A stretch of DNA of 64,000 bases from Mesorhizobium tamadayense (lineage in GTDB: Bacteria; Pseudomonadota; Alphaproteobacteria; Rhizobiales; Rhizobiaceae): the NCBI RefSeq assembly GCF_003863365.1, contig NZ_RQXT01000024.1, forward strand, positions 28,470 through 92,469. Direction: 5' to 3'. The notes beneath the pieces were generated by a model that did no database searches, had not been told where the DNA came from, and saw only the letters and a program-made list of their open reading frames with translations. Position 1 is the first letter of the stretch. The number at the start of each line of letters is the position of its first letter. Both the position numbers and the translations under genes were made by a program. Below, in pieces: positions 18,086-26,782 of the stretch.

Positions 18086-19675
18086 ATGACCGAAGTTTAC
18101 GATTACATCGTCGCCGGCGCGGGCTCGGCCGGCTGCACGCTGGCAAGCCGGCTGGTCGCCGCAGGCAAGCGCGTGCTGGTGGTCGAGGCCGGGCCGGCCG
18201 ACAACACTAGGCTGATCGACATGCCCGCTACCTTCGCCAAGGTGATCGGCACAGCGCGCAGCTGGATCTATCAGTCGGAGCCGGAGCCCAGCGTCGGCGG
18301 CCGCTCGCTGCCAATCCCGCAAGGCCGCACGCTCGGCGGCGGCTCGTCGATCAACGCCATGCTCTACATCAGGGGCCAGCCGGAGGACTATGACGGCTGG
18401 CGCGACCTTGGCTGTCCGGGCTGGGGCTGGGACGACGTGCTGCCGGTCTACAGACGACTGGAACGCAACGAGCGCCTGGCCGGCGAAAGGCACGGCAATC
18501 AAGGCCCGCTGCCGGTCTCGGATCCGCGCTACCGGCATCCGCTGTCGCTCGCCTATGTGCGGGCCGCGCAGCAGGCGGGCTACCGCTACAATGACGACTT
18601 CAACGGCGAGCGGCAGGAAGGCGTCGGCTTCTACCAAACGACGACAGGAGACGGTGAGCGTCAGTCGGCGGCGAAGGTGTTTTTGCGCCCGCTCGCCGGC
18701 AAAGCCAACCTCAAGGTCGTCACCGACGCGCTGGTGACCGGGCTGACGCTGGAGAACGGCGCTGCGACGGGCCTATCCTACACGACGCCGGACGGGCAGA
18801 GCCATTCGGCCTCGGCGAAAGGGGAAGTCATCCTCACCGCCGGCGCGCTCGCCACGCCGAAGCTGATGATGCTTTCCGGCCTCGGCCCGGCCGCGCATCT
18901 CGCCGAGATGGGCATCCCCGTCATCCGCGACATGCCGGCGGTCGGCCAGGACCTGCAGGACCATGTCGCAGCACCCCTCTACGCATTGACGCGCAAGCCG
19001 GTCTCGCTGCTCGGCGAGGATCGCGGGCTGAAGGCGCTGCGGCACGGCATCGAATATCTGCTGTTCCGCCGCGGCCTGCTCACCTCGAACGTGGTCGAGA
19101 GCGGCGGCTTTTTCGACACCGACGGCGACGGCCGGCCCGACGTGCAGTTCCATGTGCTGCCGGTGATGATCGAAAGCGCCGAGCACGGCTCGATCGAACG
19201 CCACGGCATGGAGCTGAACCCATGCGTGCTGCGGCCGAAATCGCGCGGCTCGGTACGGCTGCGTTCGCGCGATGCGCGCGACCCGATCCGTTTCACCACC
19301 GGCTTCCTATCGCACCCGGACGACCTCGCCCTGCTGCTAGCCGGCATGAAAGTGGCGCGCGCCATCCTGCGCCAGCCGGCGCTGCGTGAGGTGGTCGCCG
19401 AGGAGATCGCGCCTGGCAACGCCGACGACCTCGGCGACGAGGCAATCGTCGACCACATCATCCGCCACGCCAAGACCGTCTACCATCCCTGCGGCACCTG
19501 CCAGATGGGAACGGACGACCGGGCGGTTGTCGACCCGCAGCTTCGCGTGCGCGGCGTGCCGCGCCTGCGCATCGCGGACGCCTCGATCATGCCGGGGCTG
19601 ACCAGCGGCAACACCAACGCGCCGGCAATCATGATCGGCGACCGATGCGGCGATTTCATTCTTGGCAACCCTTGA
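18086..19675 (+). CDS. GMC family FAD-dependent oxidoreductase (alcohol/choline dehydrogenase-like)
   Basis: A 529-residue GMC flavoprotein: N-terminal ADP-binding YIVAGAGSAGCTLASRL, GMC signature 1 (PQGRTLGGGSSINAMLYIRG), signature 2 (GALATPKLMMLSGLGPA), catalytic histidine in VYHPCGTCQMG and asparagine in SGNTNAPAIMIGDR. It is probably a quinone- or cytochrome-linked alcohol dehydrogenase. It starts 5 bp after the aldehyde dehydrogenase stop with little ribosome site of its own, suggesting coupling. It ends 4 bp before the convergent second aldehyde dehydrogenase. Confidence 0.9.
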   Translation: MTEVYDYIVAGAGSAGCTLASRLVAAGKRVLVVEAGPADNTRLIDMPATFAKVIGTARSWIYQSEPEPSVGGRSLPIPQGRTLGGGSSINAMLYIRGQPEDYDGWRDLGCPGWGWDDVLPVYRRLERNERLAGERHGNQGPLPVSDPRYRHPLSLAYVRAAQQAGYRYNDDFNGERQEGVGFYQTTTGDGERQSAAKVFLRPLAGKANLKVVTDALVTGLTLENGAATGLSYTTPDGQSHSASAKGEVILTAGALATPKLMMLSGLGPAAHLAEMGIPVIRDMPAVGQDLQDHVAAPLYALTRKPVSLLGEDRGLKALRHGIEYLLFRRGLLTSNVVESGGFFDTDGDGRPDVQFHVLPVMIESAEHGSIERHGMELNPCVLRPKSRGSVRLRSRDARDPIRFTTGFLSHPDDLALLLAGMKVARAILRQPALREVVAEEIAPGNADDLGDEAIVDHIIRHAKTVYHPCGTCQMGTDDRAVVDPQLRVRGVPRLRIADASIMPGLTSGNTNAPAIMIGDRCGDFILGNP

Positions 19676-19679
19676 AGGG

Positions 19680-21170
19680 TCAACCCAGCGCTATCCACGC
19701 CGTCTTCAGGTCGGTGTATTTCTCGATGGCGTGCAGGGACTTGTCGCGGCCGAAGCCGGACTGCTTGAAGCCGCCGAGCGGTACCGTGATGTCGGCGCCG
19801 CCATAGGTGTTGACGTGGACGACGCCAGCGTTGATGGCCCGCACCATGCGATGCGCCGTCGACAGGTTCGATGTCCATACGGCAGACGCAAGGCCATAGA
19901 CGGTCGCATTGGCGAGGCGCACCGCCTCTTCCTCGGTCTCGAAGCGCAAGACGCCGAGCACCGGGCCGAACACCTCCTCGCGGGCGAGCTGCATCTCCTC
20001 GGTCACGTTGTCGAAGATCGTCGGCGCCATGTAGCTGCCACCGGTCTCGGTCAGGATACGTTCGCCGCCGGTGACGAGGCGGGCGCCCTCCTCTTCAGCT
20101 TTCGCAACGAAGCCGAGATTCTTGGTCAATTGCTCGGCGCTCGACACCGCGCCGATGTCGCTTGAGAGGTCGAGCGGGTCGCCAACCTTCAGCTTCGTGG
20201 TGGCCTTGAGAAGCTCATCCATGAAGCTGTCGTAAATCGAGGCCTGGACAAGCAGGCGCGAGCCGGCGACGCAGACCTGTCCTGAATTGCGGAAGATGCC
20301 GTTGGCCGAGACGACCGCCGCCTGCTTCAGGTCCGGCGCATTGGCGAAGACGATGTTGGGCGACTTGCCGCCAAGCTCGAGGAAGACGCGCTTCAAATTG
20401 GAGCGGGCGGAATATTCCAGCAGTCGGCGGCCGACCGGTCCCGAGCCGGTGAAGGCGATGGCGTCGACATCCATATGCAGGCCGAGCGCCTCGCCGGCGA
20501 CCGAGCCGCTGCCGGTGACGACGTTGAAGACGCCTTCCGGCAGTCCGGCCTCGGCGGCGAGTTCCGCAAGACGCAGAAGGGTGAGCGAGGCTATTTCCGG
20601 CGGCTTGACGACGATCGCATTGCCGGCGGCTAAAGCCGGCGCGATCTTCCAGGCGCCGATCATCAGCGGGAAGTTCCACGGCACGATGACGCCGACGACG
20701 CCGAGCGGCTCCTTGTGGATCAGGCCGAGCACGTTGTCGGCCGTCGGCGCGATCTCGCCATAGACCTTGTCGATCGCCTCGGCATAGTAGCGGATGGTGC
20801 CGGCGGCCGAGAGCGGTTCAGCCTTGTAGGCCATGTTGATCTCGGTGCCGTTGTCGCGCACACCGAGCACCGCCAGCTCCGGCGCGTGCTTCTCGACCAG
20901 CTCGGCGAATTTCGTCAGCACCTTCTTGCGGAAGGCTGGCGTCGCGCGCGACCAGGAGCCTTTCTCGAAGGCCTTGCGCGCCGAGACCACCGCGCGGTCG
21001 ATATCGGCGGCGCCGCCGTCGGCGATGCTGGCGAAGGAGCGGCCGTCGATCGGCGAGATCACCGGCAGGCTGGCGCCGCCCTGCGCGTCCATCTGGGTGC
21101 CATCGATGAACAGTTGCCGCGCACCGACCTCCGCCTTGCTCAGCGTGTCGATGGTATCCTGGCTGATCAT
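19680..21170 (-). CDS. Aldehyde dehydrogenase, coupled to the P450 gene
   Basis: A 496-residue aldehyde dehydrogenase starting MISQDTIDTLSKAEVGARQL. Diagnostic regions are VGVIVPWNFPLM, FTGSGPVGRR, the base in LELGGKSPN, catalytic cysteine in RNSGQVCVAGSR and PLGGFKQSGFGRD. The start at 21170 overlaps the stop of the cytochrome P450 reading frame as ATGA, so it was probably translated by coupling. Because the P450 gene carries a frameshift, the P450 frame as read here runs straight on into this gene; the ATG at 21170 is still the proper start. It lies downstream of the APC permease and P450 in one operon, probably oxidising the aldehyde formed there. Confidence 0.92.
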   Translation of the reverse strand: MISQDTIDTLSKAEVGARQLFIDGTQMDAQGGASLPVISPIDGRSFASIADGGAADIDRAVVSARKAFEKGSWSRATPAFRKKVLTKFAELVEKHAPELAVLGVRDNGTEINMAYKAEPLSAAGTIRYYAEAIDKVYGEIAPTADNVLGLIHKEPLGVVGVIVPWNFPLMIGAWKIAPALAAGNAIVVKPPEIASLTLLRLAELAAEAGLPEGVFNVVTGSGSVAGEALGLHMDVDAIAFTGSGPVGRRLLEYSARSNLKRVFLELGGKSPNIVFANAPDLKQAAVVSANGIFRNSGQVCVAGSRLLVQASIYDSFMDELLKATTKLKVGDPLDLSSDIGAVSSAEQLTKNLGFVAKAEEEGARLVTGGERILTETGGSYMAPTIFDNVTEEMQLAREEVFGPVLGVLRFETEEEAVRLANATVYGLASAVWTSNLSTAHRMVRAINAGVVHVNTYGGADITVPLGGFKQSGFGRDKSLHAIEKYTDLKTAWIALG

Positions 21171-22361
21171 CGTCGATTGGCTCCAAAGGCTACATGAAGT
21201 ATCGCCGGCGCGCGGAACTCCCAGCCGCGGAAGACCGGCTCCTTGCCCGGAACCAGCCGCAGATCGGGAAAGCGCTCCAGCAGCAAGCGTACCGCAAGGC
21301 ACATCTGCTCGCGCGCGAAGAAACGGCCCGAGCAGAAATGATGGCCGAAGCCGAAGGGCGGCGTGATTGCCCTCGTCTCTGGCGATATCGAACCGGTCGG
21401 GATCGCTGAAGCGGCTCTCGTCACGGCTGGCCGAGGAAACCAGCGCCGCGACCGGCGCGCCGGCGGGAATGATGGCGCCGCCGAGCTCGACGTCTCGTGT
21501 CGTCTGGCGCGTCTGGGTGCCGATCGGCGCCACCCAGCGCAGGCCTTCGTCGACGGCCTTCGGCACGAAGGCCTCCAGATCGCCGCGCACCTGCCGCAGC
21601 TGCTCGGGATGGGTAAGAAGGCCGACAAGAATGGAGCCGGCGCCATGGCCCGGCTCCTGCATGCCGCCGAGCAGGATGACCTTGATGGTCGGCATCAGGA
21701 AATCGATCGAACGGGCCGAGCCCTCCGGTATGCCGTCATGCAGCATGTGCGACAAGGCCGAGTCGTCGGGTTCGCGGGTGAGCCTCTCCAGCGTCGGCTG
21801 GACGGCGGCGCCGACTTCGGCGCTGATCGCGTCTGCGATCTCCTGACGCTTGGGATCGTTCTCGAAATTGATGACGCCCTGAGCGAGGCCGTAGAACCAG
21901 CGCCGCAGGGTCGGCATGTCGACATCGGCAAGGCCGAGCGAGCGCGCCAGGCTCAGCGTCGACACCGGCTCGAAATAGTCGGCCATCAGCTCGGCCGAGC
22001 CCTGCGCGGCGATCTTGTCAAGATAGGGCTCGGCGATCGAGCGCACGAGCTCGCCGGCATAGGAAGCGACGGTGCGCGGCCGGTATTTCGGGTCGACGCC
22101 CTGCCGCAGTTGCTTGTGGACCTCGCCGTCGGTGGTCAGGATGGTCGGCCTGCCGAAGGAGCGTTCGACCGGTGAGGTGCCGACAACCGCCGAGAATATC
22201 TCGGGTGATTTCGCGACGCTCTCGACGTCCTTCCAGCGGGTGACGAACCACAGGTTGACCGCCGGCACGAAAGCAACAGGGGCGCTGCGACGCAATTGCG
22301 CATAGATCGGATAAGGATCGGCCTCCAGCGCCTCGACAGTGATGCTCTCGGCAAAGCTCAT
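21167..22361 (-). pseudogene. Cytochrome P450, frameshifted before the heme-binding loop
   Basis: From 22361 the frame encodes a normal bacterial P450 up to FDIARDEGNHAA, including the K-helix ExxR (DEGLRWVAPIG) and the I-helix GGMQEPGHGAGS. At 21356-21358 the coding strand has CCC where CC would keep the frame. In the shifted frame the protein continues perfectly as FGFGHHFCSGRFFAR (heme motif with the cysteine ligand) to HVAFGANRR and a stop at 21167. As written, the heme ligand is lost and the enzyme would be dead. Either this is a recent one-base insertion or a sequencing error in a C run. No ferredoxin partner is nearby. Confidence 0.88.
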
Positions 22362-22416
22362 GCCGCTGCTCCCGTTTGGTGGGAAGGGGCGGCGTCGCCG
22401 CCGCCCCGTCTGTCCA

Positions 22417-23862
22417 TCAATCCTTCAGCGGCAGACCGAGATTTTCGAAGGCGACCGGATCCCGGCTCTTCAACCCGCTCGCCAGCAGCAGTCCGACCAC
22501 GGCCGCGATCAGCACCAGCGCCGGCAGGAACACGCCGAGGAAGCCGCCCGCGCCCGACAGGCTGCCGAAATTGATGACGATCAGGTAGATGATGATGACG
22601 AAGGCGATGAAGGTCAGCCCCGGCAGGATCGTGGTCTTCAACTCATTCTCATGGGCGGACGGATTGGCGCGGAAATACATCACGACGGCGAGCGAAGCCA
22701 CCGCCATCATCACGATGACGCCGAGCGTGGCGACGTTGGTGAGCCATGAGAACAGCGCCAGAACCGGATCGAGGCCGAGCACGGCGAAGAGCCCGACGAC
22801 GATGACGGCGAGCACGGTCTGGATGACCGATGCGACATGCGGGCTCTGATGCGCCGAATGCGTCACGCCGATGGTCTGCGGCAGGAGTTTTTCCCGGCCG
22901 GCGACGTAGATGTAGCGCGCGACCGCGTTGTGGAACGCCAGCACGCCGGCGAACAGGCTCGATACGAAAAGGATGCTCATGGCGTGGGTGAGCAGCGTTC
23001 CAGCATAGCGGTCCGACAGGCCGAACAGGAAGGTTGTCGGATCCTGCAGCGCCTGCAGCGACGGCAAGAGCTTATCGATGCCGGTACCCACTGCCATCAG
23101 CCAGGCGGTGATCATGTAGAAGAGGCCGATCAGGACGACGGAGAAATAGGTGGCGCGCGGTATGGTAACCTTGGGGTCGCGCGCCTCCTCGGCATAGATC
23201 GTCGTCGCCTCGAAGCCGATGAAGGCGGCAAAGCAGAACAGGATGGCGATCGCCGGCGCGCCGCTGGTTATCTGGCTCCAGCTGAACGGTGCCGCCGACA
23301 AGCCGCTGTCGCCACCGGTCTTGAGGACGGCCAGGTCGAGGATCAGCACCACGACATATTCGGCCAGCACCAGCACCGTCAGGATCTTGGCCGACAGGTC
23401 GACCTGGCGGTAGCCGAGCACGGCGACGATGGCGATGGCGATGAAGCTCCACACCCACCAGGGCAGATTGATGCCCCAGCCGGCGAACAGGCCGGCGGTG
23501 GCAGCACCCAGAAGGCCCATGACGCCGATCTGCATGGCGTTGTAGGACAGGATCGCGATCAGCGCGGTGGCGCCGCCGGCGAGGCCGCCGAGGCCGCGCG
23601 CGGCGTAGGCGTAGAACGCGCCGGCATTGCCGACATGACGCGACATGGCGACATAGCCGACCGCGAAAAGCAGCAGAAGAAGCGTCACGATGAGATAGGT
23701 GCCGGCAAAGCCGGCGCCGTTGCCCATGAGCATGCCGAGCGGCGTGCCGCCGGCGACAGCGGTGAGCGGCGCGGCGGCCGAGATCACCATGAAAGTGATG
23801 GCGCCGACGCCGAGGCTGTTCTTCCTCAGCCGGTTCACCTCGGCGGCTTCAATAGTCGTCAT
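22417..23862 (-). CDS. APC family amino acid/amine permease
   Basis: A 481-residue permease with about 12 membrane segments and the APC-superfamily opening SLGVGAITFMVISAAAPLTA, later FAAFIGFEATTIYAEEARDP, the conserved consensus region of this family. The start at 23862 follows GGAGGG; four extra in-frame codons upstream lack support. It is the first gene of the minus-strand operon with the P450 and aldehyde dehydrogenase, and it diverges from the IclR at 24041. It most likely imports an amino acid or amine degraded by the neighbouring enzymes. Confidence 0.9.
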   Translation of the reverse strand: MTTIEAAEVNRLRKNSLGVGAITFMVISAAAPLTAVAGGTPLGMLMGNGAGFAGTYLIVTLLLLLFAVGYVAMSRHVGNAGAFYAYAARGLGGLAGGATALIAILSYNAMQIGVMGLLGAATAGLFAGWGINLPWWVWSFIAIAIVAVLGYRQVDLSAKILTVLVLAEYVVVLILDLAVLKTGGDSGLSAAPFSWSQITSGAPAIAILFCFAAFIGFEATTIYAEEARDPKVTIPRATYFSVVLIGLFYMITAWLMAVGTGIDKLLPSLQALQDPTTFLFGLSDRYAGTLLTHAMSILFVSSLFAGVLAFHNAVARYIYVAGREKLLPQTIGVTHSAHQSPHVASVIQTVLAVIVVGLFAVLGLDPVLALFSWLTNVATLGVIVMMAVASLAVVMYFRANPSAHENELKTTILPGLTFIAFVIIIYLIVINFGSLSGAGGFLGVFLPALVLIAAVVGLLLASGLKSRDPVAFENLGLPLKD

Positions 23863-23938
23863 TTTTCCCTCCATTCCGCGCTGCGGAAGCCAAGTGTCCC
23901 TGAGATGCCGATGGCCTTCTGGCGGGCCTGATGATCAT

Positions 23939-24020
23939 TTCATTATTTGTAACGGCATTTCGATATTAGACTTGCAAAGGAATCGACTTGCTGTCAAGTT
24001 AATTCGCACGTTAAGTATCT
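23939..24020 (+). promoter_or_regulatory. Control region matching the one before the first IclR gene
   Basis: TGTCAAGTTAATTC begins a 29-bp block (23992-24020) that differs from 271-299 at only four positions; TTCATTATTTG at 23939-23949 is also shared. It lies between the divergent permease operon and the IclR gene, and so could control both. The repetition before two paralogous IclR genes is the evidence; protein binding is inferred. Confidence 0.55.
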
Positions 24021-24040
24021 GATGGAGGATCGGAGACACG

Positions 24041-24811
24041 ATGAGCACGGTGGCCAAAGCCGTTTCGCTGCTGGAAATGCTGGGCAGCGGCGCGCCCGAG
24101 ACGACGCTTGCCGATCTCGCCAGGCGCGCCGGTTTCGACAAGGCGACGACCCGCCGGCTGCTGGTGTCCCTGATTGCGCATGGGCTGGTGGAGCAGGACG
24201 AAACCACGCGGCTCTACCGGCTGGGCGCCGGCATCGCGCGGCTGGCGCTGATGCGCGAAGGGCAGTTTCCGTTCCTGCGTATCGCGGCGCCGGTGGTCGA
24301 GGCGCTGGCGGCGGAGACCGGCGAGACCGTGCATCTCTCGGAATATTCAAAGCGCGGCCTGATCACCGTCCACGTCGTCGAATCGGCCAAGGCCAACCGT
24401 GTCAGCGTGCAGCTCGGCGACGTGCTGCCGATGCATGCGACGGCCTCGGGTATCGCCTTCCTGGCGTTCAGCGAAGAGCGCATCCGCGAAGCGGTCCTGG
24501 CCGGGCCGCTGCCGGCGTTCACGCCCCACACCATCGGTGATGCGGGAACGCTCGCCGAGCATATCGCCGCCGCCCGCGCGCGCGGCCATTCGACCGGCTC
24601 GCAAGGTTATGAGGAAGGGGTGCTCAGCGTCGCCGCGCCCATCCTCGGCGCTGACGGCTTCGCCATCGGCACCATCGCGGTCGCCGCGCCCAGGGCGCGC
24701 GTCCACGCGGGCGACATCGAGCGCCACGGCGCTGGCGTCGCGGTGGCGGCGCGTGACATCAGCGAGCGGCTTTTCGGGCGACACGGCCTGCCGGGCCGAA
24801 AGCGCGCATAG
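24041..24811 (+). CDS. IclR family transcriptional regulator (second paralogue)
   Basis: A 256-residue IclR protein: helix-turn-helix LADLARRAGFDKATTRRLLV (about residues 23-42), then an effector domain with GETVHLSEY, ATASGIAFLAF and SQGYEEGVLSV. It is very similar over its length to the IclR at 313 (identical stretches include FPF, ETGETVHLSE, ESAKANRV or near matches, and SQGYEEGV). It is divergent from the permease/P450/aldehyde dehydrogenase operon and lies 28 bp upstream of the Tm-1-like operon, so it may control both directions. Confidence 0.92.
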   Translation: MSTVAKAVSLLEMLGSGAPETTLADLARRAGFDKATTRRLLVSLIAHGLVEQDETTRLYRLGAGIARLALMREGQFPFLRIAAPVVEALAAETGETVHLSEYSKRGLITVHVVESAKANRVSVQLGDVLPMHATASGIAFLAFSEERIREAVLAGPLPAFTPHTIGDAGTLAEHIAAARARGHSTGSQGYEEGVLSVAAPILGADGFAIGTIAVAAPRARVHAGDIERHGAGVAVAARDISERLFGRHGLPGRKRA

Positions 24812-24839
24812 CAACAACATCACTGTAGGGAGACTGACT

Positions 24840-26093
24840 GTGGAGGAGACGCGCCGTATCCTGGTTATCGGCACCGGCGACACCAAGGCCGACGAGCTTC
24901 TGTTCATGCGCGAGCGCATCGAGGCGGTCGGCGGCATCGCGGTTATGATGGACGTCAGCGTGCTTGGCGACCCGCCCTACCGGCCGGAACACGACCGGCA
25001 TGCGGTGGCGCACGCCGCCGACACGACGATCAAGGCGATCATCGCCAGCGGCGACGAGAATACGGCGATGACGCTGATGGCTCTGGGTGCGGCGCGGCTT
25101 GCCCGCTCGCTGCATGACAGAGGCGAGATCGACGGCGTCATCGCGCTTGGCGGCTCGATGGGCACCGACCTTGCGCTCGATGTGGCGCTTGCGCTGCCGC
25201 TCGGCGTGCCGAAATTCGTCGTCTCGACGATTGCCTATTCGCATCTCTTGCCGCCGGAGCGCATTGCCACCGACCTGATGATGATCCTGTGGGCGGGCGG
25301 CCTCTATGGCCTGAACAGCGCCTGCGAGGCGGTGCTGTCGCAGGCCTGCGGCGCGGTGGTGGGGGCGGCGCGCGCCGTCGTCAAGCCGGACGAGGCAAGA
25401 CCTCGGATCGGCATGAGCTCGCTCGGCAAAAGCTGCCTGCAATATATGGTGACGCTGAAGCCGGAATTGGAAAAGCGCGGCTATGAGGTGATCGTCTTCC
25501 ACACCACCGGCATGGGTGGACGGGCGCTTGAGGCGATCGCGGCGCAGAAGGGTTTCGTCGCGGTGCTGGATTTCAGCCTGCAGGAACTCGCCAATCAGTT
25601 GACCGGCTCGGTGGTGAATTCGGGCACCGACCGGCTGGAGAATGCCGGACGCCAGGGCATCCCGCAGATCGTCGCGCCCGGCGCCATCGACATGGTGGAT
25701 TTCCCGACATGGCAGGCCGTGCCTGCCCGCTTCACCGAGCGGCCCTACCATGCGCATAACCGGCTGCTCGCCTCGGTGACCTCGGACGGCGCGACGCGCA
25801 AGGAGATCGCGCGCGCCATCGGCGACAAGCTTGCCGCGGCGACGGGACCGACCGCCTTCATCCTGCCCGCCGGCGGCATCCAGCAATGGGACCAGGAGGG
25901 CGAGCCGCTTTACGAGCCGGAGGCGCTGTCCGCCTTTGTCGAGGAGATGCGGGCAAGCGTGCCTGAAAACGCGGAGCTGCACGAGATCGCCGGCCACATC
26001 AACGATGCCGCCTTCTGCGACAAGGCGCTGGAGATCTTCGATCGCTGGGTGGCTGAAGGCATCGTTCCGCCGGGCCGCAGGCAGGCCGCATGA
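24840..26093 (+). CDS. Tm-1-like ATP-binding domain protein (UPF0261)
   Basis: The 417-residue protein has an N-terminal nucleotide-binding region (RRILVIGTGDTKADELLFMR, VIALGGSMGTDLALDVALAL) and a second half with VIVFHTTGMGGRALEAIA, GTDRLENAGRQGIPQIVAPG and AFILPAGGIQQWDQEG, as in the family of plant Tm-1 and bacterial UPF0261 proteins. Its bacterial reaction is unknown. A GTG at 24840 preceded by AGGGAG is the start; longer in-frame versions overlap the IclR gene. The following HAD gene overlaps it by ATGA and an aminotransferase follows, so the three probably act in one pathway. Confidence 0.85.
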   Translation: MEETRRILVIGTGDTKADELLFMRERIEAVGGIAVMMDVSVLGDPPYRPEHDRHAVAHAADTTIKAIIASGDENTAMTLMALGAARLARSLHDRGEIDGVIALGGSMGTDLALDVALALPLGVPKFVVSTIAYSHLLPPERIATDLMMILWAGGLYGLNSACEAVLSQACGAVVGAARAVVKPDEARPRIGMSSLGKSCLQYMVTLKPELEKRGYEVIVFHTTGMGGRALEAIAAQKGFVAVLDFSLQELANQLTGSVVNSGTDRLENAGRQGIPQIVAPGAIDMVDFPTWQAVPARFTERPYHAHNRLLASVTSDGATRKEIARAIGDKLAAATGPTAFILPAGGIQQWDQEGEPLYEPEALSAFVEEMRASVPENAELHEIAGHINDAAFCDKALEIFDRWVAEGIVPPGRRQAA

Positions 26094-26758
26094 TGAGCGG
26101 CCCATCGCCAAACGCGCTGGTGCTCGATTTCGGCGGCGTCGTCACGCGAACGCTGTTCGAAACGCATCCGCTCACCGAGCATGCGCTCGGCCTCAAGCCC
26201 GGCACGCTCAACTGGCGCGGGCCGTTCGACCCGGCCTCGGATGCGCTGTGGCGCTCGATGCAGGCCGACGAGATCAGCGAGCGCGACTACTGGAAGACGC
26301 GCACGCGCGAGGTCGGCCGGCTGGTCGGCGAGGACTGGCGGGACATGTCGACCTTGGTGCAGCGGGCGCGCGGCGCCGAACCGCAGGCCGTGATCCGGCC
26401 CGAGGCCGAGCAGGCGATCCGCACCGCGCATGAAGCCGGCGTGCGGCTCGCCATCCTCTCCAACGAGCTCGACCTGTTCTACGGCAAGTCCTTTCGCGAG
26501 CGGCTGCCGCTGCTTGCGCTGTTCGATGCGATCGTCGACGCAACCTATACCAAGGTCCTCAAGCCCGACCGCCAAGCCTATGCGATGGTCGGGGAGGCGC
26601 TGAAGCTGCCACTCCCGGCCTGCGTCTTCGTCGACGACCAGAAGCGCAATGTCGACGGCGCGATTGCCGCCGGCATGCTTGCCGTGCATTTCGACGTCGC
26701 CCAGCCGGCGCGAAGCTATGCCGAGGCGCTCGGTTCTTTCGGCCTGACGCTCTCCTAA
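26090..26758 (+). CDS. HAD family hydrolase (subfamily IA)
   Basis: A 222-residue HAD-type hydrolase: motif I VLDFGGVVTR with the nucleophile aspartate (the usual second aspartate is glycine, as in several HAD-IA members), motif II LAILSN, motif III lysine in TKVLKPDRQAY and motif IV FVDDQKRNVDGAIAAGM. Its start overlaps the Tm-1-like gene (ATGA), a sign of coupled translation. It may dephosphorylate or dehalogenate a pathway intermediate; the substrate is unknown. Confidence 0.88.
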   Translation: MMSGPSPNALVLDFGGVVTRTLFETHPLTEHALGLKPGTLNWRGPFDPASDALWRSMQADEISERDYWKTRTREVGRLVGEDWRDMSTLVQRARGAEPQAVIRPEAEQAIRTAHEAGVRLAILSNELDLFYGKSFRERLPLLALFDAIVDATYTKVLKPDRQAYAMVGEALKLPLPACVFVDDQKRNVDGAIAAGMLAVHFDVAQPARSYAEALGSFGLTLS

Positions 26759-26782
26759 TCGGAAAAACCCGGAGTCCTCCCG

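Noticed and set aside
16545..18146. A long open frame antisense to the aldehyde dehydrogenase gene
   Set aside because: High-GC genes commonly leave the opposite strand open; the translation is rich in Arg/His/Asp and has no recognisable domain, while the plus strand encodes a complete enzyme.
19680..22361. A continuous 893-codon frame that looks like a cytochrome P450-aldehyde dehydrogenase fusion protein
   Set aside because: The join is caused by a one-base shift at 21356-21358; the true P450 C-terminus with the heme motif is in another frame and ends at a stop overlapping the aldehyde dehydrogenase ATG.
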